A DNA stretch of 13,705 bases from an uncultured Bacteroidota bacterium. Lineage in GTDB: Bacteria; Bacteroidota; Bacteroidia; Bacteroidales; CAIWKO01. Shown here in pieces: positions 1-10,600 of the stretch. The position numbers were made by a program, and so were the translations under genes. Location: NCBI GenBank assembly GCA_937934705.1, contig CALGYY010000157.1:1-13705 (forward strand), read 5' to 3'. The notes under the pieces are model-generated. The model saw only the letters and a program-made list of their open reading frames with translations, searched no databases and was not told the DNA's origin. Each line of letters starts with the position of its first letter. The first letter of the stretch is position 1.

Positions 1-1
1 C

Positions 2-970
2 GGGGCCGGTGGTGAAGGTGGTCCTGCAACGCGAACCCCCGAAATGAAGCTGTTCCACATGCTCGAAGCCGGTGTCACTACAGTGGTCGGTTGCCTGGGT
101 ACCGACGGGATGACCCGCAGCGTGGAGTCGGTTCTGATGAAGGTCAAAGCACTGAGGCAGGAAGGCGTATCGGCATTCATGTACACAGGGGCGTATCAGG
201 TGCCCACACCCACAATTACCGGAGATGTCGGGCGCGATATCGCACTGATTGATGAGATCATCGGAGTGGGGGAAATTGCCATTTCCGACCACCGTTCTTC
301 CTATCCGAATGTGGATGAACTCCTGCGGCTCACTGAGCATGCACGCGTGGGAGGGATGCTGGGCGGCAAAGCCGGGATCCTCAACATTCATCTGGGGGAT
401 GCACAGGATCCTTTCCGCCCCTTGTACCAGGTAGTGGAGAAGAGCATGCTGAAACTGACTCAATTTCTGCCGACTCATTGCAACCGCAATGACTATACGC
501 TCGAGGATGCCATCGTTTATGCACGCCAGGGCGGCAACATCGATATCACCACCAGTAGCTATCCTTATTTCCCTGAGTATGAGGTTAAACCTTCCAAATG
601 CCTGAGGCTGATCAAAGATGCCGGTATTTCCCTGAGCCAGGTGACTTTTACCTCGGATGCCTGCGGATCACTGCCGGGATTCGATGAGAACGGAAAGTTG
701 ATCAAACTCGAGATGGGCCTGCCTTCTGCCAACCTTCGGGAGATCAGGGATGCCGTAAATCAGGAGGGGATTACCCTCGATGAAGCGATCAGTGTGCTGA
801 CCTCTAATCCGGCCCGTATCCTGAAACTGTCCGGTAAAGGAACAATTGCCGAAGGATGCGATGCAGACCTCCTCTTCCTCGATTCCCGCCTCGAGCAGCG
901 TCACCTGATGTCCATGGGACAGTGGATGTGCAGGGATGGCAAGGTTCTGAAGCAGGGGAATTACGCCTGA
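2..970 (+). CDS. iadA: Isoaspartyl dipeptidase (beta-aspartyl peptidase), 5'-truncated by window edge
   Basis: This is an amidohydrolase-superfamily zinc peptidase that cleaves isoaspartyl (beta-Asp) dipeptides released from damaged proteins. The frame is open to the left edge; the first ATG at 44 is internal, because the upstream codons from position 2 encode the family's conserved GAGGEGGP-x-TRTPE stretch. The HxH metal motif and about 70 N-terminal residues must lie outside the window (E. coli IadA is about 390 aa). Visible hallmarks are the catalytic Glu in GEGGP, the Tyr in TGAYQVP, the carboxylated-Lys region GGKAG, metal His in IHLGD and PTHCNR (whose Arg binds substrate), and the catalytic Asp in TSDACGS. 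The end of the amidohydrolase fold follows (TSNPARILKLSGKG, then DADLLFLD). It is probably cytoplasmic. A new promoter follows it, so it appears to be transcribed separately from the signalling genes. Identity is secure from these motifs; only the true start is unknown. Confidence 0.95.
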   Translation, partial: GAGGEGGPATRTPEMKLFHMLEAGVTTVVGCLGTDGMTRSVESVLMKVKALRQEGVSAFMYTGAYQVPTPTITGDVGRDIALIDEIIGVGEIAISDHRSSYPNVDELLRLTEHARVGGMLGGKAGILNIHLGDAQDPFRPLYQVVEKSMLKLTQFLPTHCNRNDYTLEDAIVYARQGGNIDITTSSYPYFPEYEVKPSKCLRLIKDAGISLSQVTFTSDACGSLPGFDENGKLIKLEMGLPSANLREIRDAVNQEGITLDEAISVLTSNPARILKLSGKGTIAEGCDADLLFLDSRLEQRHLMSMGQWMCRDGKVLKQGNYA

Positions 971-997
971 TCTTTTAACAGAAAATTGACCCGGCAG

Positions 998-1031
998 TTT
1001 GACTGCACCATCTTCTAATTTTGTAGCTTTG
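998..1031 (+). promoter_or_regulatory. Bacteroidetes-type promoter for the phospho-signalling operon
   Basis: Two adjacent perfect matches to the Bacteroidetes -7 consensus TAnnTTTG are seen: TAATTTTG at 1016-1023 and TAGCTTTG at 1024-1031. A TTTG at 998-1001 lies 22 nt before the second box, close to the usual spacing of the -33 element. Transcription would start near 1037, leaving a leader of only about 15 nt before the ATG at 1051. There is no other convincing promoter before 7575, so this probably drives the five genes downstream. The assignment rests on consensus matching alone. Confidence 0.6.
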
Positions 1032-1050
1032 TGGCTTTATTGTAAAAGCC

Positions 1051-1611
1051 ATGAGTGAATTTAAATTGTGCAGTAATGGACACTATTACCCTGATCACCT
1101 TCAGGAATGTCCTTACTGCCCCAAAACCTCCAAAAGCATACAATACATGGACCTGGACAAGACCAAAATTGATCAGGGCAACGAATCCCTGAACGAAAAA
1201 ACCCAGATTTTCGGCGGTTCCGGCGGAAATGACCTGGGAAAAACACAGATACATCACAGCGACGGACAGGAAACCCCCCTCTTTCAGGAAGGAAAGAACA
1301 ACGCGGGACGTAAGCTGACGGGCTGGCTGGTTTCCTATACCATGGATCCCCTGGGTGTAGACTTCCGGATTTATGAAGGCCGCAACATTATCGGTTCCGA
1401 TCCGCAGTGCGACATTGTGATACCCAATGACCCTTCGGTATCCGGGCGACATCTGACCATCCTTTTTCGCATGGGCATTTTCAAATTCAAAGATGAGCTC
1501 AGCACCAACGGAACCTTCATCAATGAGGTATTCTGCGAGGAAGGAAACCTGAATGACGGAGATATCATCAAGACGGGAAACACCATTTTTAAATTCAGAA
1601 CAGCCGGCTGA
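1051..1611 (+). CDS. FHA-domain protein with N-terminal zinc-ribbon-like motif
   Basis: This is a soluble 186-aa protein with no signal peptide or membrane segment. The N-terminus has C7, H11, C20 and C23 (CSNGH...CPYC), a plausible zinc-binding knuckle. A low-complexity linker (about residues 25-85) carries three similar motifs: KTKI with T38, KTQI with T51 and KTQI with T65. Residues 91-186 form an FHA domain, recognised by the SGRH motif (131-134), STNGT (151-155) and the closing hydrophobic strand. FHA domains normally bind phosphothreonine peptides, but the Arg of the canonical IGR motif is Ser116 here (IIGSDPQCDI), so phosphopeptide binding may be altered or lost. It is the first gene behind the promoter, 17 bp ahead of the next gene. 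A likely role is as an adaptor or substrate of the kinase encoded downstream, with linker Thr residues as phosphosites; this is inference from context. Confidence 0.88.
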   Translation: MSEFKLCSNGHYYPDHLQECPYCPKTSKSIQYMDLDKTKIDQGNESLNEKTQIFGGSGGNDLGKTQIHHSDGQETPLFQEGKNNAGRKLTGWLVSYTMDPLGVDFRIYEGRNIIGSDPQCDIVIPNDPSVSGRHLTILFRMGIFKFKDELSTNGTFINEVFCEEGNLNDGDIIKTGNTIFKFRTAG

Positions 1612-1628
1612 TAAAACCTGAAACCATT

Positions 1629-3101
1629 ATGAAAAAGCAAATCCTGTATTCAATCATTCTCTTTCTGGCCTGTTTCACCGGCCTCAGGGCACAGAATTTC
1701 TCTATTGTCAATGTCGATCCTGCAGCCTATCCGCAGATCGTTGTTGAGGTCAGCGTCGACGGCAACGAGCAGGCTGTTAAAAACGACTTCAAAATTCTGG
1801 AGGAAGGTAAGGAAGTCCCCTTCAACTTTTCCATGCAGCCGGGTGGCACAACGAGCAGCCGTAAGGCTGTGTGCTTCCTCATCGAAGCATCAGGTCACAC
1901 TTACGGAACACCGGTTGAGAATTTCAAAAAGGCCGTTGCCGCGGTTCTCGAAACGCTCGGAGAGGATGACCTGGTGAATGTTTGCTACTTCGGAAAGGCC
2001 AATGCCGACGGGCGCTCACTGAATACCCTCAGCGCGGAGTTTACCTCCGATATGGATCTTCTGGCCGGTGAACTCAAATCGAAGGTCACTGCCCAGAAAG
2101 ATACCAACCGTGTGGCGGATGTTTTCAAGAGCATTTACGAATGCCTGGATTTTATCAATTCAAAGGCAGATCTGCCTGCGAACAAGGCTTTGATCGTCAT
2201 TTCCGCAGCCATCAACAACAGTCGCTCACCGATCAAGGCTGACGATTGCATCGAAAAAGCTGAAGAGTACGGCATCCCCTTGTACACCATCACTTACAAA
2301 ACCAGTAACCGCTATGCTGCTGATAATTTCATCCGTATCAGTGACAAAACGGGAGGGAAGAGTGAGAGCGCCAAAACATCAGATGAAATATCTTCTTCCC
2401 TCAGGGACTTTGTCAGCCATATTGATGAACAGAGTGTGCAGCCGGGAAACAGTTACACCCTTGATTTCATTACCTCGCAGAGCGGAGAGCAGAACGTTTT
2501 TGAGGTACATTATCTTGAGCAGACGCAGCAGGGAAGCTTCACCATTCCTGAAGACAGGGTTTCCTTCTGGAGTGCCAATATGATCTGGATCATTGTCGGT
2601 GCGGCCCTGTTTGTGATCATGGCAGGTCTGCTGATCTGGTTCTTTATATCCCGCCGTAAGAAAGGAAAATCTGAGAATGACAGGTTGAGGGCAATGGAGG
2701 AGCGCAATATTGCACTTCAGCAACAGCTCAATCAGCAGAAAGAAGTAAAGACACAGGTGTCGCCTCAGGAACCTGCGAAATTTGACCTCAAGAGAACGCA
2801 GATCGGCGGCGGCGGCGGAACACCCATGCTGATGGTTTCTGCCGGTACTTTCTCAAAGAACTTCCCCCTGAACAAACCGCAGATGACCATCGGACGCGGA
2901 AACACCAACGATATCATCATCCCCGAAACCACAGTGTCGGGCCATCACGCCACCCTGATTAACGAGAACGGGAACTGGATCATCATGGATAACAACAGCA
3001 CCAACGGAACCTATGTGAACGGCACCCGCGTGAACAGGCAGAGGATTGCACCCACAGATACCATCAAGCTGGGCGCGGCTTTTCTGAAATTACAGCTTTA
3101 G
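1629..3101 (+). CDS. Membrane protein: signal peptide, VWA-like domain, TM helix, cytoplasmic FHA domain
   Basis: This 490-aa protein begins with a signal peptide (residues 1-21, likely cleaved after LRA before Q22). A von Willebrand factor A-like domain follows at about 77-270, beginning AVCFLIEASGHT and containing the internal strand ALIVISAAI. The metal-site motif DxSxS is degenerate: the positions are E86, S88 and H90, so metal binding is doubtful. One transmembrane helix spans about 318-339, followed by an RRKK stop-transfer signal and a short coiled-coil stretch (about 349-376). A linker motif KRTQIGG (T390) precedes a canonical FHA domain at about 400-490 (IGRGNTNDI, SGHH, STNGT). The VWA part should be periplasmic and the FHA cytoplasmic. 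It lies 17 bp after the previous gene and 29 bp before the phosphatase. A role as a transmembrane receptor or scaffold linking a periplasmic partner to kinase signalling is inferred. T390 resembles the linker threonines of its neighbour. Confidence 0.88.
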   Translation: MKKQILYSIILFLACFTGLRAQNFSIVNVDPAAYPQIVVEVSVDGNEQAVKNDFKILEEGKEVPFNFSMQPGGTTSSRKAVCFLIEASGHTYGTPVENFKKAVAAVLETLGEDDLVNVCYFGKANADGRSLNTLSAEFTSDMDLLAGELKSKVTAQKDTNRVADVFKSIYECLDFINSKADLPANKALIVISAAINNSRSPIKADDCIEKAEEYGIPLYTITYKTSNRYAADNFIRISDKTGGKSESAKTSDEISSSLRDFVSHIDEQSVQPGNSYTLDFITSQSGEQNVFEVHYLEQTQQGSFTIPEDRVSFWSANMIWIIVGAALFVIMAGLLIWFFISRRKKGKSENDRLRAMEERNIALQQQLNQQKEVKTQVSPQEPAKFDLKRTQIGGGGGTPMLMVSAGTFSKNFPLNKPQMTIGRGNTNDIIIPETTVSGHHATLINENGNWIIMDNNSTNGTYVNGTRVNRQRIAPTDTIKLGAAFLKLQL

Positions 3102-3130
3102 CCTGATTCTATAACCATTAAGTCGCAAGC

Positions 3131-4474
3131 ATGGTTGACACCAGAAAACTAAAAAACTTCGAATTCGGAAATGCCACTGACATCGGAAGGGTCAGGGAGG
3201 CGAACGAAGACTACCTGGCCTACTTCGAAAGCATCAACGGTCACATTTTTATCGTTTGCGATGGAATGGGCGGGCATGTCGGCGGTGCCACGGCCTCGCA
3301 TATCGCGGTGGATTCAGCCAGGGAATTCCTGGAGAATCATTATTTCGACCTGCCCCGGGATGCCCTGAAAGAAGCCATTGAATTTGCCAACCGTGCAGTT
3401 TATCAGCGGGCAGTCGAAAACCCGCAACTGTCGGGTATGGGCACCACTATCGTCATGGTGATACTCCGAGATGACAAAGCCTGGTATGCGCATGTGGGCG
3501 ACAGCCGCCTGTACATGCATACACAGGGTAAGCTGCACCGGCTGACTTCCGATCACAGTTTCGTGCAAACCCTCGTCGATCAGGGTTTAATCTCCGAAGA
3601 GGAAATGGAGTCGCACCCCAGACGCAACGAAATTCTGCGTGCACTGGGTGTACGGGCCGACGTTGAGATTGATATCTCAGAAGTCCCGGCCAGACCTGCC
3701 AATGACGATATGCTGATCCTCTGCACCGATGGTCTCACCAGTATGTTGCCTGATGCCGGACTTCAATCCGTCCTGAATGAGGATATCTCGGTACAGCACA
3801 AGGCATTGAAGATGATGCAACTGGCCAATGAGGCAGGAGGATACGACAACATCACGGTTCAACTGATTCATTTCTACAATGTCGCCAATAAAAAGACTGA
3901 ATTTGTTCCGGCCGGGAAATCCGGCAAACATCAACCCGCAGAGATTCATCGATCAAAAACTCCCAAAATAAGCAGAAAAATGAAACGTACTATTTTATAC
4001 GTCATTGTTGGTTTGGCCGTATTGGCGATCTTATATTTTATATGGGATATGTTCATCAAAAGTCCGGACCCGGTGAAATTTGATCCGAAACGTGATACCA
4101 TTACGCAGCAGCAGGATGATACCACCGCCCGTAATCCTGACACCACCAGGCAACATACGGTCGTCAGAGCCAGTGAGGATACCCTGTGGGTTGAATACAC
4201 CATAGGTTCCGGGGATATACTTTCAGTGGTTTCTGAGAAATTTGGCGTTTCAAAAGAGCGTCTGATGAAAAAGAACAAACTCACTGCCGACAGGGTCAAT
4301 AAAGGCGATAAGCTTTGGGTGCCTGTGAAGGCTCAGCACAAAGTGGCCTCGGGTGAAACAGTGAGCGCTATTGCATCGAAATACAAGGCAAAGACGGATG
4401 CCATTCTGAAGGCAAACGGCTTGAAATCGGCCACTGATCTCAGAAGCGGAGCAACGATCAATATTCCCTTCTGA
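3131..4474 (+). CDS. PP2C-family Ser/Thr phosphatase with TM helix and two periplasmic LysM domains
   Basis: This 447-aa protein has an N-terminal PPM/PP2C phosphatase domain (about 10-248) with all the usual motifs: RxxNED ending at D27, CDGMGGH with metal ligand D44, GMGTT, GDSR, DHS, TDGLT with D200, and GGYDN with D239. It should remove phosphate from Ser/Thr residues using two Mn/Mg ions. A basic linker leads into one transmembrane helix (about 286-307), preceded by RKMKR, which fits a cytoplasmic N-terminus. A Thr/Asp-rich spacer follows, then two LysM repeats (about 354-398 and 402-447), each with the typical GD or GE start and a final I/V-P. LysM modules bind N-acetylglucosamine polymers such as peptidoglycan. 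The gene lies 20 bp before the kinase, as is usual for PP2C/kinase pairs. A peptidoglycan-anchored or peptidoglycan-sensing phosphatase is the natural reading; the ligand is not shown. Confidence 0.95.
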   Translation: MVDTRKLKNFEFGNATDIGRVREANEDYLAYFESINGHIFIVCDGMGGHVGGATASHIAVDSAREFLENHYFDLPRDALKEAIEFANRAVYQRAVENPQLSGMGTTIVMVILRDDKAWYAHVGDSRLYMHTQGKLHRLTSDHSFVQTLVDQGLISEEEMESHPRRNEILRALGVRADVEIDISEVPARPANDDMLILCTDGLTSMLPDAGLQSVLNEDISVQHKALKMMQLANEAGGYDNITVQLIHFYNVANKKTEFVPAGKSGKHQPAEIHRSKTPKISRKMKRTILYVIVGLAVLAILYFIWDMFIKSPDPVKFDPKRDTITQQQDDTTARNPDTTRQHTVVRASEDTLWVEYTIGSGDILSVVSEKFGVSKERLMKKNKLTADRVNKGDKLWVPVKAQHKVASGETVSAIASKYKAKTDAILKANGLKSATDLRSGATINIPF

Positions 4475-4494
4475 TATAAAGAGATAAAAAGGAT

Positions 4495-6237
<1,743 letters not shown>

Positions 6238-6240
6238 AGC

Positions 6241-6247
6241 GGAGGAG
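6241..6247 (+). promoter_or_regulatory. Strong Shine-Dalgarno sequence setting a GTG start
   Basis: GGAGGAG ends two bases before the GTG at 6250, just after the kinase stop codon. It is a strong anti-SD match, unlike the weak or absent sites before most genes here. It supports GTG as the true start: the kinase stop (6235-6237) is in the same frame only 12 nt upstream, so no earlier start is possible, and the FHA fold begins at once with KTLNIGR. Confidence 0.6.
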
Positions 6248-6249
6248 AA

Positions 6250-7575
6250 GTGAAAACCCTGAATATCGGACGTGCGGTCAGCAATGATGTGGTGATACAG
6301 GATTCGTTTGTATCGGGCAATCACTGTTCCATCACCCTGGATGAGAAGGGTAACTTTTACCTTCAGGATCTGGGCTCCAGCAATGGAACGTACGTTAATG
6401 GAAAGAGGGTGCAGCAGGCCTGGCTGCGCTCCAATGATATCGTACGGATCGGTGAGACCATCATTCCCTGGCAGGAGTATTTTCAAACACAGTCGCCTGA
6501 TCAGTTTTCGGGGCAGGTGATCCGGAAAGTCACCCTGGGTCGGGCGGCAGACAATGATATTGTGATCGGTGATGATTTCGTTTCCTCCCATCATGCGGAA
6601 ATTCTGCAGACCGATCAGCATGAGTTTCTGGTCAACGACCTGAATTCCACCAACGGAACCTTTGTTAACGACCGCCGGGTGATCAGTGCCTTGCTGCATC
6701 CGGGCGACAGCCTGCGGCTGGCACGCCGGACGCTGGAGTGGACCATGTTCTTCAGTACACCTTCACTGCGGGAGAGTCGTTCACAGCGCAAGCCGGTGAT
6801 GACAGAAGAAGCTACCTCCCGCCGCCCTAAACTGAGTCGCTGGGCTATCGTTTTTATCGTGGCCGGGGCTGTTCTCATCGCATTCCTGATTGCCTGGGGG
6901 GTGACTTCATGGAATCCGGATCCAGCCTCTGAAGGAATTACGACACCCAATGATACGACCCTGGCAGATGCCTCCTTCACGGATGTGGTGCGCAGGGTTG
7001 AGAAATCTGTATTTCTCATTGAGAGTTATGATCGTTACGGCAACAGCATGCAGGGAACGGGATTCTTTATCTCTGCTGATGGCCGCGGGGTCACCAATTA
7101 TCATGTGGTGGAGGGCGGTACCAAATGGGATATTAAAACCATTGATGGAGATATCTACCATATTGATGATTTCATAGTCAGAAACAAACAATATGACTAT
7201 GCGGTCTTTACCATTGATGCGGGCAATCAGACCTTTCCCTGGCTCAAACGTTCCGCGGAGGCACCCTCAAAAGGGGAGGAGATATTCGTTTTGGGGAACC
7301 CCCAGGGTATAGAAAGTACACTGACCAAAGGTATTGTATCGGGATTCAAGGGTGGGGATGAGAACGACATAATGAACGGGCGCTTCACTGACGGAGACAA
7401 CTTCATCCAGGTGGATGTCGCTGTCTCCCATGGAAGCAGTGGAAGTCCGGTGATGAACCTGAAAGGAGAAGTAGTGGGCATTGCGACCCTTTCGTTCCAG
7501 CATGCCGATTGTATCAACTGTAATTTCGCACTGAATATTCAGCTCCTGAAACAATACCTCGAGTCGGCGCGCTAA
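6250..7575 (+). CDS. Double FHA domain, TM helix, trypsin-like (S1C/HtrA-like) serine protease
   Basis: This 441-aa protein starts with GTG. Two FHA domains come first: about 1-80 (IGR with R8, SGNH, SSNGT) and about 90-170 (LGR with R98, SSHH, STNGT); both keep the phosphate-binding Arg. After a basic linker there is one transmembrane helix (about 198-219), and then a chymotrypsin-fold protease domain (about 240-441). The catalytic triad is readable: H285 in NYHVV, D316 in YDYAV and S397 in GSSGSP. No PDZ domain follows, unlike DegP/DegS. FHA domains should be cytoplasmic and the protease periplasmic. It closes the kinase/phosphatase/FHA gene run. I infer that phosphothreonine binding inside the cell, perhaps to the adjacent kinase or to the TQI-motif proteins, controls clustering or activity of the protease outside. 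The substrate is unknown. A DegS-like regulatory protease is the closest functional analogy. Confidence 0.92.
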   Translation: MKTLNIGRAVSNDVVIQDSFVSGNHCSITLDEKGNFYLQDLGSSNGTYVNGKRVQQAWLRSNDIVRIGETIIPWQEYFQTQSPDQFSGQVIRKVTLGRAADNDIVIGDDFVSSHHAEILQTDQHEFLVNDLNSTNGTFVNDRRVISALLHPGDSLRLARRTLEWTMFFSTPSLRESRSQRKPVMTEEATSRRPKLSRWAIVFIVAGAVLIAFLIAWGVTSWNPDPASEGITTPNDTTLADASFTDVVRRVEKSVFLIESYDRYGNSMQGTGFFISADGRGVTNYHVVEGGTKWDIKTIDGDIYHIDDFIVRNKQYDYAVFTIDAGNQTFPWLKRSAEAPSKGEEIFVLGNPQGIESTLTKGIVSGFKGGDENDIMNGRFTDGDNFIQVDVAVSHGSSGSPVMNLKGEVVGIATLSFQHADCINCNFALNIQLLKQYLESAR

Positions 7576-7585
7576 CACTGACTCC

Positions 7586-7619
7586 TCCGGGAATGATGAC
7601 TGCGCTGTCCCTCCCCGGA
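7586..7619 (+). terminator. Weak hairpin after the signalling operon
   Basis: TCCGGG at 7586-7591 can pair with CCCGGA at 7614-7619 across a 22-nt loop that itself contains GGGA and TCCC, and a T-rich stretch (TTCTATTTT) follows. The stem is short and the loop large, so this may be a weak or partial terminator, or nothing. If inactive, the glycogen gene is read through from the signalling operon. Confidence 0.22.
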
Positions 7620-7632
7620 TTCTATTTTGGAT

Positions 7633-10600
7633 ATGCTTACGAAAAATGAAAAGATGACTGAGACTGTACAACTGAAACCTGATTATCTGTTTGAAACTTC
7701 CTGGGAAGCTTGTAATAAAGTGGGAGGGATCCATACAGTGATCTCTACAAAAGCACTGACTCTGGCCCGGGAACTGAAAGACCGCTACATTCTGATCGGT
7801 CCCGATGTCTGGATGGAAACCCGGCGTAATCCTGAATTTATTGAAGACCATTATGTCTACCGAAGCTGGCGGATCAAAGCAGAAGCCGAAGGCCTCCGTT
7901 TTAAGATCGGCCGATGGAACATTGCCGGTAAACCAGTAGTGATACTGGTGGATTTCAGAATGTATTACCCCTTGAAGGATCAGATCTTTGCTGGTTTATG
8001 GGAATCATGGAAGCTGGATTCTCTGAGCGGTCAGTGGGACTATACAGAACCTGCGATTTTTGGATACGCCGCCGCACGGGTCATAGAAAGCTTCTACAAT
8101 TTTCATGTATCGGCGGGTGACCGCCTGGTGGCGCAGTTTCATGAGTGGATGACAGGAACTGGTTTGCTGTATCTTAAGGAGAAAGTCCCTCAGGCGGGAC
8201 TGACTTTTACAACACATGCTACTGTGCTGGGTCGTTCTGTGGCGGGGAACGGTATGCCGCTGTATCGGGAAATGGAACAGTACAACCCGGATCAACTGGC
8301 TCATAACATGAATCTGCTGGCGAAGTTTTCCCTCGAAAGAACCGCTGCAAGAGAAGCTGATAGTTTCACCACGGTGAGTGCCATCACTGCCAGGGAGTGT
8401 TCACATTTTCTGGGCAAACCGGTGGATGTGATAACTCCCAACGGCTTTGAGGACAGTTTTGTCCCCGCCGAAGATATCTTTGAGGAAAGGAGGCAAATGG
8501 CCCGCAACAAACTGCTTGAGGTAGCTGTGGCCGTTTGCGGAACTGAGATTTCGCCGGAAAGTCTCCTGGTGATCAACAGCGGACGCTATGAGTTCTATAA
8601 TAAGGGGATTGATATGTATATTGATGCACTGGGCCGTCTGAACCGCGACGAGGCCTTCAACTCCCCCGTGCTTGCCTATATTACGGTTCCTGCAGCGCAT
8701 GCCGGCCGCGACGAACGCGTACGTTCCCTGCTGATGGATCCTCAGCCACCGCAGGGCACTACAATGGCGGTTACCACGCACCATCTGCACAATGCTGATG
8801 CTGACCCTGTTTTGAAACGCCTTCGCGATAACGGTTTGCTGAACCGGCCGGAGGACAGAGTGAAGGTGATTTTCGTGCCCTGTTATCTCGATGGACACGA
8901 TGGCATCTTTGATATGCACTATTATGATGTTCTGATTGGTTTTGATCTGTCGGTATTTCCTTCCTATTACGAACCCTGGGGATATACCCCCCTGGAAAGC
9001 CTGGCCTTCCATATTCCTACAATTACGACAAGCCTTGCCGGCTTTGGACTCTGGGTTATGGAGAAATATCCGGAAGGTCCGGGTTGCATCTCGGTACTGA
9101 ACCGCACCGATGATAACTTCGATACGGTTTGTGCTGAGATTGCCGACCATCTGAGGAGATGCTGCAACATTGAAAAATCACTGAAGGATGAGGCCCGGAC
9201 TAAGGCCTGGGAGGTTTCCCGTACTGCATTGTGGGAAAACCTGATCGGAAAGTATCATGAGGCTTATCGTATCGCACTGGAAAAAGCCTCGGCACGTGCA
9301 GGAATGTATCACGGAAAGCAGCCCCAGGAAGTCATCAGTCAGTATAAGCGCATCATTCACGAACGTCCTGAATGGAAAAAAGTGCTGATCAAACCGATGA
9401 TTCCCGACCGTCTGGCAGCACTCCGTAAGATCTCGCTCAACCTTTGGTGGAGCTGGAATCCTCATGCCACGGCGCTTTTTGAAAATGTCAACCCGCAGCT
9501 ATGGGAAAAATCGGAACACAATCCGGTTGCCCTGCTTGAAATGCTCTCGCTGGACGATTACAGCCGGCTGGAGAACGACCAGCAGTTCCTGGAACAACTG
9601 CGCGAAGTGGAAGAAAGTTTCGATGCATATATGTCGGTTGATCCGGGTCCCGACAGTGAAACCATTGCTTATCTCTCGATGGAATATGGCCTGCACGATT
9701 CTCTGAAAATTTTCAGCGGTGGTCTGGGTGTACTGGCCGGAGATTATCTGAAGGAGGCCAGCGACTCCAACAAGAACATTACCGGGATTGGACTTCTCTA
9801 CAGACATGGCTATTTCCGGCAGAGTATTTCTCTGTTGGGCGACCAGATGGCGGAGAAGATCCCACAGAAATTCAGCCACCTGCCCATACAGCCGGTGCGC
9901 GATAGTCGTTGCAAAAGCACCGACGGGAACGGAAACCAGACCTGGGTTCGCGTGAAGCTGGCCTTTCCCGGAAGGACCGTCCAGGCCAAAGCCTGGAAAG
10001 TCGCGGTAGGAAGAATCACGCTCTATTTGCTGGATGCCGACATTGAAGAGAATACCGCGGAAGACCGGATGCTCACCAGCCAGCTTTATGGTGGGGATAA
10101 TGACCTGCGTTTCCGTCAGGAAGTTCTGCTGGGTGTCGGAGGCATCCGTCTTCTGGATACGCTGGGCATTCATCCTATGTTGTTTCATTGCAATGAGGGG
10201 CATGCTGCATTTGCAGGCCTGGAGAGGCTTCGTAAGTATGTGCAGGACGATAAACTGAGTTTTCCCGAAGCTCTTGAAGTCGTCAGGGCCAGCACGGTTT
10301 TTACGACCCACACACCTGTGCCTGCCGGACATGATGTTTTCACCGAGGACACTCTGCGTACTTACATTCCCCATTACGCATCACGACTGGGGATCAGCTG
10401 GGATGATTTCATGAACCTGGGACGTATTCATGAAAATGATCCTGAAGAAAAGTTCTCCATGAGTGTGCTGGCGGCCCGCTTATCACAGGAGATGAACGGC
10501 GTCAGCCGCATTCACGGACGGGTGACCCAGAAGATGTTCAGGGATCTTTATCCCGGGTACTTTCCCGAGGAGCTTCACATCAGCTATGTCACCAACGGGG

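Noticed and set aside
7627..7632. TTG start for the glycogen fusion
   Set aside because: An ATG two codons later at 7633, or the ATG at 7654, is a more usual start, and no ribosome site favours the TTG.
9499..10374. Long open frame of 291 codons on the minus strand
   Set aside because: It lies entirely inside the phosphorylase half of the glycogen fusion, whose motifs are unmistakable; its translation has no domain features.
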